Source: Panax quinquefolius
Taxonomy: Eukaryota; Streptophyta; Magnoliopsida; Apiales; Araliaceae
Direction of reading: 5' to 3'
Assembly (NCBI GenBank): GCA_020205615.1
Contig: CM035167.1
Coordinates: 34,078,103 to 34,142,102 of the forward strand
DNA length: 64,000 bases
In this document: one piece after another, positions 60,199-64,000 of the stretch
How positions within the stretch are numbered: the stretch's first letter is position 1
How the letters are laid out: each line of letters begins with the position of its first letter
The notes under the pieces: generated by a model
The model's database searches: none
Seen by the model: only the letters and a program-made list of their open reading frames with translations
What the model was told of the DNA's origin: nothing
Program-made: the position numbers and the translations under genes

Positions 60199-62951
60199 TG
60201 TGACGCCCCCAAAATAGGTATACATCACCCATTCTGAGTTGCCAAATACATGGTACATAAATAACTACAACTTCATTAATACAATTGTCGTGCAAAATAC
60301 GACAACACATAAACTGTGAGTTTAAATACAAATTTTGTCTTCTAGACAATATCCACACTCAAATAAGTCCTCATTACAATTATTGATACACTATTTTACA
60401 AAATAGTGAGGACTACTAAAACAACTGTCTTGAACCATTACTCCACACCCCGACTAGTTCCTGCTATATTCTCGTCTCCTAAGAAGAAAAATGGAGCAAA
60501 AAGGAAAAGGGTGAGCTCAACTAGCCCAGTAAAGAATATTATGACTAAGATAATGTACAACAAATTATCCTTAGTCCTCAACAGGGAAAAATCTGATAGA
60601 ATACAATAGACAAAAAGTTTTAGATCAACAACTACAGCGGAAACAACAATTCATTAGAAGAGTTAAGTAGAGAATGAAATCTACTATCATCTATGAATTT
60701 AAAAGTCCATCATCGATATTTTATCCCTGTAACATCAATCAATATACATCATAAATGAAATATTCATCTTTGCACTACAGGCCAAAGATATTCACCAGTT
60801 GGTCATGTTCATCTAAACACCTGTTCATCTTTGCACTACGGGCCAAAGATATTCATCATAAAATCATTAATCTTTGCACAACGGGCCAAAGATATTCAGT
60901 TATATCATCATTTAGGACTGAGGATGATAAAAAATATTTTGAAGAAAACGAATCCAGTGAAACAAAAAACTAAATATTAAGGATTCGTATTTCAACTATT
61001 CCATGTCCAAAAATACCTCATAAATAATCAGAGTGTAGTAAAATTCAAGAATAATCAAAACATGGATACAATCAAAGCTAGTATCCATAATAGATATTTT
61101 GGATGAAAAACAAAAATATAATTTTTTTGTGAATAGTGTCGTATTCGTGAATAGTGTCGTATACGTGAATTGTAACTCCGACACTAAAAGATAGAAATTT
61201 CACAAAAAAATCATCATGCTTCGTGAATAGTACTCGTAAATAGTAACTCGTGAATAGTAACTCATGAATAGTAACTCGTGAATAGTGACTCATGAATAGT
61301 AACCCCGACATGAAAAGTTCTAAATTTGATAAAAATTCAGACCAATATTTCGGCATAATGATATTGAAGAAATAATATCATTTTTTTTAAAAAAAATATT
61401 CCTTACCTCGCAAAAATAGTACTTCTGACTAGAATACTGGATATAGTGCTGAAGGAACTTGCACCGTATAGCAACACTCAAATTACCAAAATACTCACAA
61501 GAATACACTCGATAATATAGAGAGAGAAAGAGAGAGAAATCCTTAGTTTCTGGTGTGATTTTCAATTCTAACCTACGCACCCTATTTATAGGAAAATGCT
61601 TAGAACACCAAAGCGAAAAATTGAATATAATAATATTATATATAAAACAAATTCCTACGCCCACTTTAAAATCTGATTTCAGCCATCTAGCACATGTTAA
61701 AGACGTCCACAAACATTTAAAAAAATGTTTTTCTTTTAAAACATAAATAAAACTTCCAAAAATGAATTATTTCGGAACTTCGGAACTTCAATAATTCATA
61801 ATAAATAGCCCTTTTATCAGAAAATTTGAACCTCGCGACTTTTTATAGGAAATTCAATTCTCTACAACTTTACAGAAGAAAGTTTTTCCAAATTCTAAAC
61901 AGAAATTGAACGAAATCCACATACGAACGATTTTACAGGCTATAATCAAAATTCAGTCAAGAAATGGGTCCACCAACATGTTTAACATGTTTTAAATAAT
62001 TTTTGCAACAAAAACACTCTTCCTCCTCATATACTCATATATCCCACATTCATTGTAAAAATATCACCATTAATATATTATTAAAATAATATATTCAAAT
62101 GAATTATTTTATCAGAAAAAGATAAAATATTAATTTTCAACAATTGTCACATTTAAAAAATTTCTCCATCTATATCCACATAAAATCAATATTTTCCTCA
62201 TTATATAAATCAATAATTAATTATTCACAAATAATATTACAGAATTATGAAGACTTGGCAACCGTGTAGTTCGAGGAAGAGGGGCTTTTAATAAGAATTT
62301 CTCCTTATTCATGCCATGCAATTAGGTGACCAAACCTCTTCTTAGACAGAACTTTCTAGACATTGCCAATAATATTTTCAAATAATATTATTATTCAGAT
62401 AATATGAATTATTGCTTCGATAATGGAAAATACAGTGTAGTGATAATTATTGAAACAACAGTAATATAAAATATCAACGCAACAATTATTAAATCAATAA
62501 AATAAAATACTAAACAGTAATTACTGTAACAATTATTAATTAGTGCCTTCTTACGTAAGAATCAATAATTGGTGCAATCTGCAGTGTTATTCGCAACAAC
62601 GCGTAGACATCGTGTTTTAACCAACGGGTATTCAATAGTAATACTTGGCAACAAGCTGGCAAGTTATTTATAAACAACTTATACTTGTCGTTTTCTTCAT
62701 CCAATCGCTTTCCGTTATGGGCCCATTACAAGGTCGCTACGTCGCATTTAATATTCCCGACGCAAAGAAGAATATTACACGACCAAACGAATATTCTCCG
62801 ACAACAATGAGTATTTTATAACTACTTGCTTATTTAAAATATTTGCACATTTTACCCATAACTAACCACATTAATCAAATCAACCCTTACTATTTTAAAA
62901 TGATAAATAGAGGAAATTAAATTTCACTTATTAATAATTTGGGGTCTTACA
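60199..62951 (-). mobile_element. L12: 3' LTR of the rightmost chromovirus
   Basis: It runs from TGTGACGCCCCCAAAATAGG to GGGGTCTTACA at 62951, 2,753 bp, followed by the polypurine complement ACCTCCCATCCTTATGAAAT. Hairpin repeats (three copies) are at 60766-60900, a 14-bp GTGAATAGTAACTC array at about 61215-61310 and a minus-strand TATA box at 61582-61591. The left flank CCAAC would be the target duplication; the right partner is outside the window. Confidence 0.88.
61582..61591 (-). promoter_or_regulatory. TATA box of LTR L12
   Basis: CTATAAATAG on the minus strand in the family context CCTATAAATAGGGTGCGTAG. Confidence 0.5.
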
Positions 62952-63875
62952 ACCTCCCATCCTTATGAAATTTCGTCCTCGAAATTGACGTACGTACTTG
63001 GTGTTTCGAAAAGGTGAGAATACCTCGCTTTCATTTCCGTTTCCAACTCCCAGGTCATTTCCTCAATAACATGGTTTCTCCATAAAACTTTGACTTGTGG
63101 TATAACCTTTGTGCGTAGGACATGCTCTTTCTTATCCAAGATCTTGACATGTACCTCCTCGTACGTTAAATCTTCTGCTATCTCGTCTGGTTCAAACTTA
63201 ATAATGTGGTTCGGGTCGTCAACATATTTACGTAACATCGATACGTGAAAAATGTTATGAACACGCGTCATACTTGGCTGTAAAGCGAGTCTATAGGCCA
63301 CAGTTCCTATTCGATCGAGGATTTCAAATGGACTAATAAATCAAAGGTTTTAGCTTTCCTCACATCGCCGATTCTCGCTTTTGGAATAACGACTACTTGC
63401 ATCTTCTTCTTCATATTCATCAACTCCAAGTCTGTAGCTTTTACATCTTTAAATTTATCGATTAAAGTCGATTTTAATCGTATATTCATTATCTTCACGC
63501 AGATTCTTGGAATCTTTAACTCTATCTCCATCTTCTGTAAGTCGTATGAAATGGGTCTTTGTGTTAACAATATCGCACTCGTAACCACATACGATTTTCT
63601 ACTCAACACGTCAGCTACCACGTTCATTTTTTTCAGGATGGTATTGAATTGTATGGCCGTAATCTTTCAACAGCTCGAGCCAACGTCGTTGCCGCATGTT
63701 GAGTTCTTGGAAGCTCTTTTTATATTCCTCGCTCCATTCGAATTTTGTATCTCTATGAGTCAACTGAGTTAATAGAGTATTGATTCGATAAAATCCTTCC
63801 ATGAATCTCCGATAGTAACCAGCTAAGCCTAGAAAGCTATTTATTTCGATTAATGACTTAGGTTGCTCTCAACTC
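62952..63875 (-). pseudogene. Deleted pol of the rightmost chromovirus
   Basis: The chromodomain-like tail at 62963-63301 is well kept ([46 protein letters not shown] end). It then joins near 63350 to the RNase H-integrase linker (63307-63627), so the integrase zinc-binding and catalytic regions are missing. At 63611-63802 the RT end joins directly to [19 protein letters not shown], skipping the RNase H core. Similarity to RT stops at about 63875. The element was therefore reduced by internal deletions and could not move on its own. Confidence 0.85.
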
Positions 63876-64000
63876 TGACTCATATCCCAATCTTGAATAG
63901 CACGTCACAATGGTACCTATCAGTTTACTATCACATAAATATGTCGTCCCCTACGGAGAGTCTGGCCTCGGTGCATTCCACAAAGAAATTCACCAGATAA
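63876..64000. other. Sequence unrelated to the chromovirus
   Basis: After GGTTGCTCTCAACTCT the RT sequence expected from the other copies stops, and GACTCATATCCCAATCTTGA begins. Nothing recognised; it may be another insertion or a deletion junction. Confidence 0.5.

Overview
The window is AT-rich nuclear DNA from a flowering plant. It is almost entirely a nest of LTR retrotransposons, and I found no intact host gene. The dominant family is a Ty3/gypsy chromovirus. Its polyprotein remnants carry gag with a CCHC knuckle, a DTG aspartic protease, reverse transcriptase with an IDD motif, RNase H, a zinc-binding integrase and a C-terminal chromodomain-like tail. It has a primer binding site for initiator Met-tRNA and LTRs of 2.5-3.9 kb. 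Long LTRs plus a chromodomain suggest the Tekay/Del lineage; that is inference. The host species cannot be named from the sequence. A 100-base N run at 6496-6595 is a scaffold gap.

Left part (1-21,644): twelve full or partial LTRs of this family occur in the window, called L1-L12 here. Read on the + strand, minus-strand copies run from TGTGACGCCCCC to GGGGTCTTACA. L1 (1-707, plus strand) abuts a small 389-bp LTR of another family. L2 (1305-3900) is the 3' LTR of a decayed element whose pol runs to the N gap. A second element (L3 7378-7910, pol and gag, 5' LTR L5 15563-18187) has a solo LTR (L4 11946-14757) in its gag. It sits in or next to the gag of a third copy (18188-19174) with its 5' LTR L6 (19175-21644). 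All pol and gag frames here are broken.

Middle (21,645-30,634): a gene-poor island holds a pentatricopeptide-repeat (PPR) pseudogene, an unassigned ORF, a short-chain dehydrogenase (SDR) pseudogene fragment, a foldback repeat and two tRNA-derived SINE-like copies. Solo LTR L7 (25768-29631) follows, then a CACTA-like terminal region with ~180-bp tandem repeats.

Right part (30,635-64,000): a plus-strand non-autonomous LTR element, called element A here, has ~4.3-4.4 kb LTRs (30635-34927 and 42190-56786). Its internal region carries only a short zinc-knuckle gag. Solo LTR L8 (37387-41276) lies in that internal region. A complete 10.2-kb chromovirus (43951-54145, AAAGG target duplications) lies in its 3' LTR. 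The 5' LTR of element A preserves the uninterrupted version of that site, so the nesting order is unambiguous. Beyond are a diverged LTR-like tract, an LTR fragment (L11), and a further chromovirus (L12 plus deleted pol) that is cut at about 63,875.

No new multigene system is visible. The most interesting items are an unrecognised ORF captured inside two solo LTRs, hairpin-forming tandem repeats that vary in copy number between LTRs, telo-box clusters in the element A LTR, and the loss of the TATA box from the 5' LTR of the best-preserved element.
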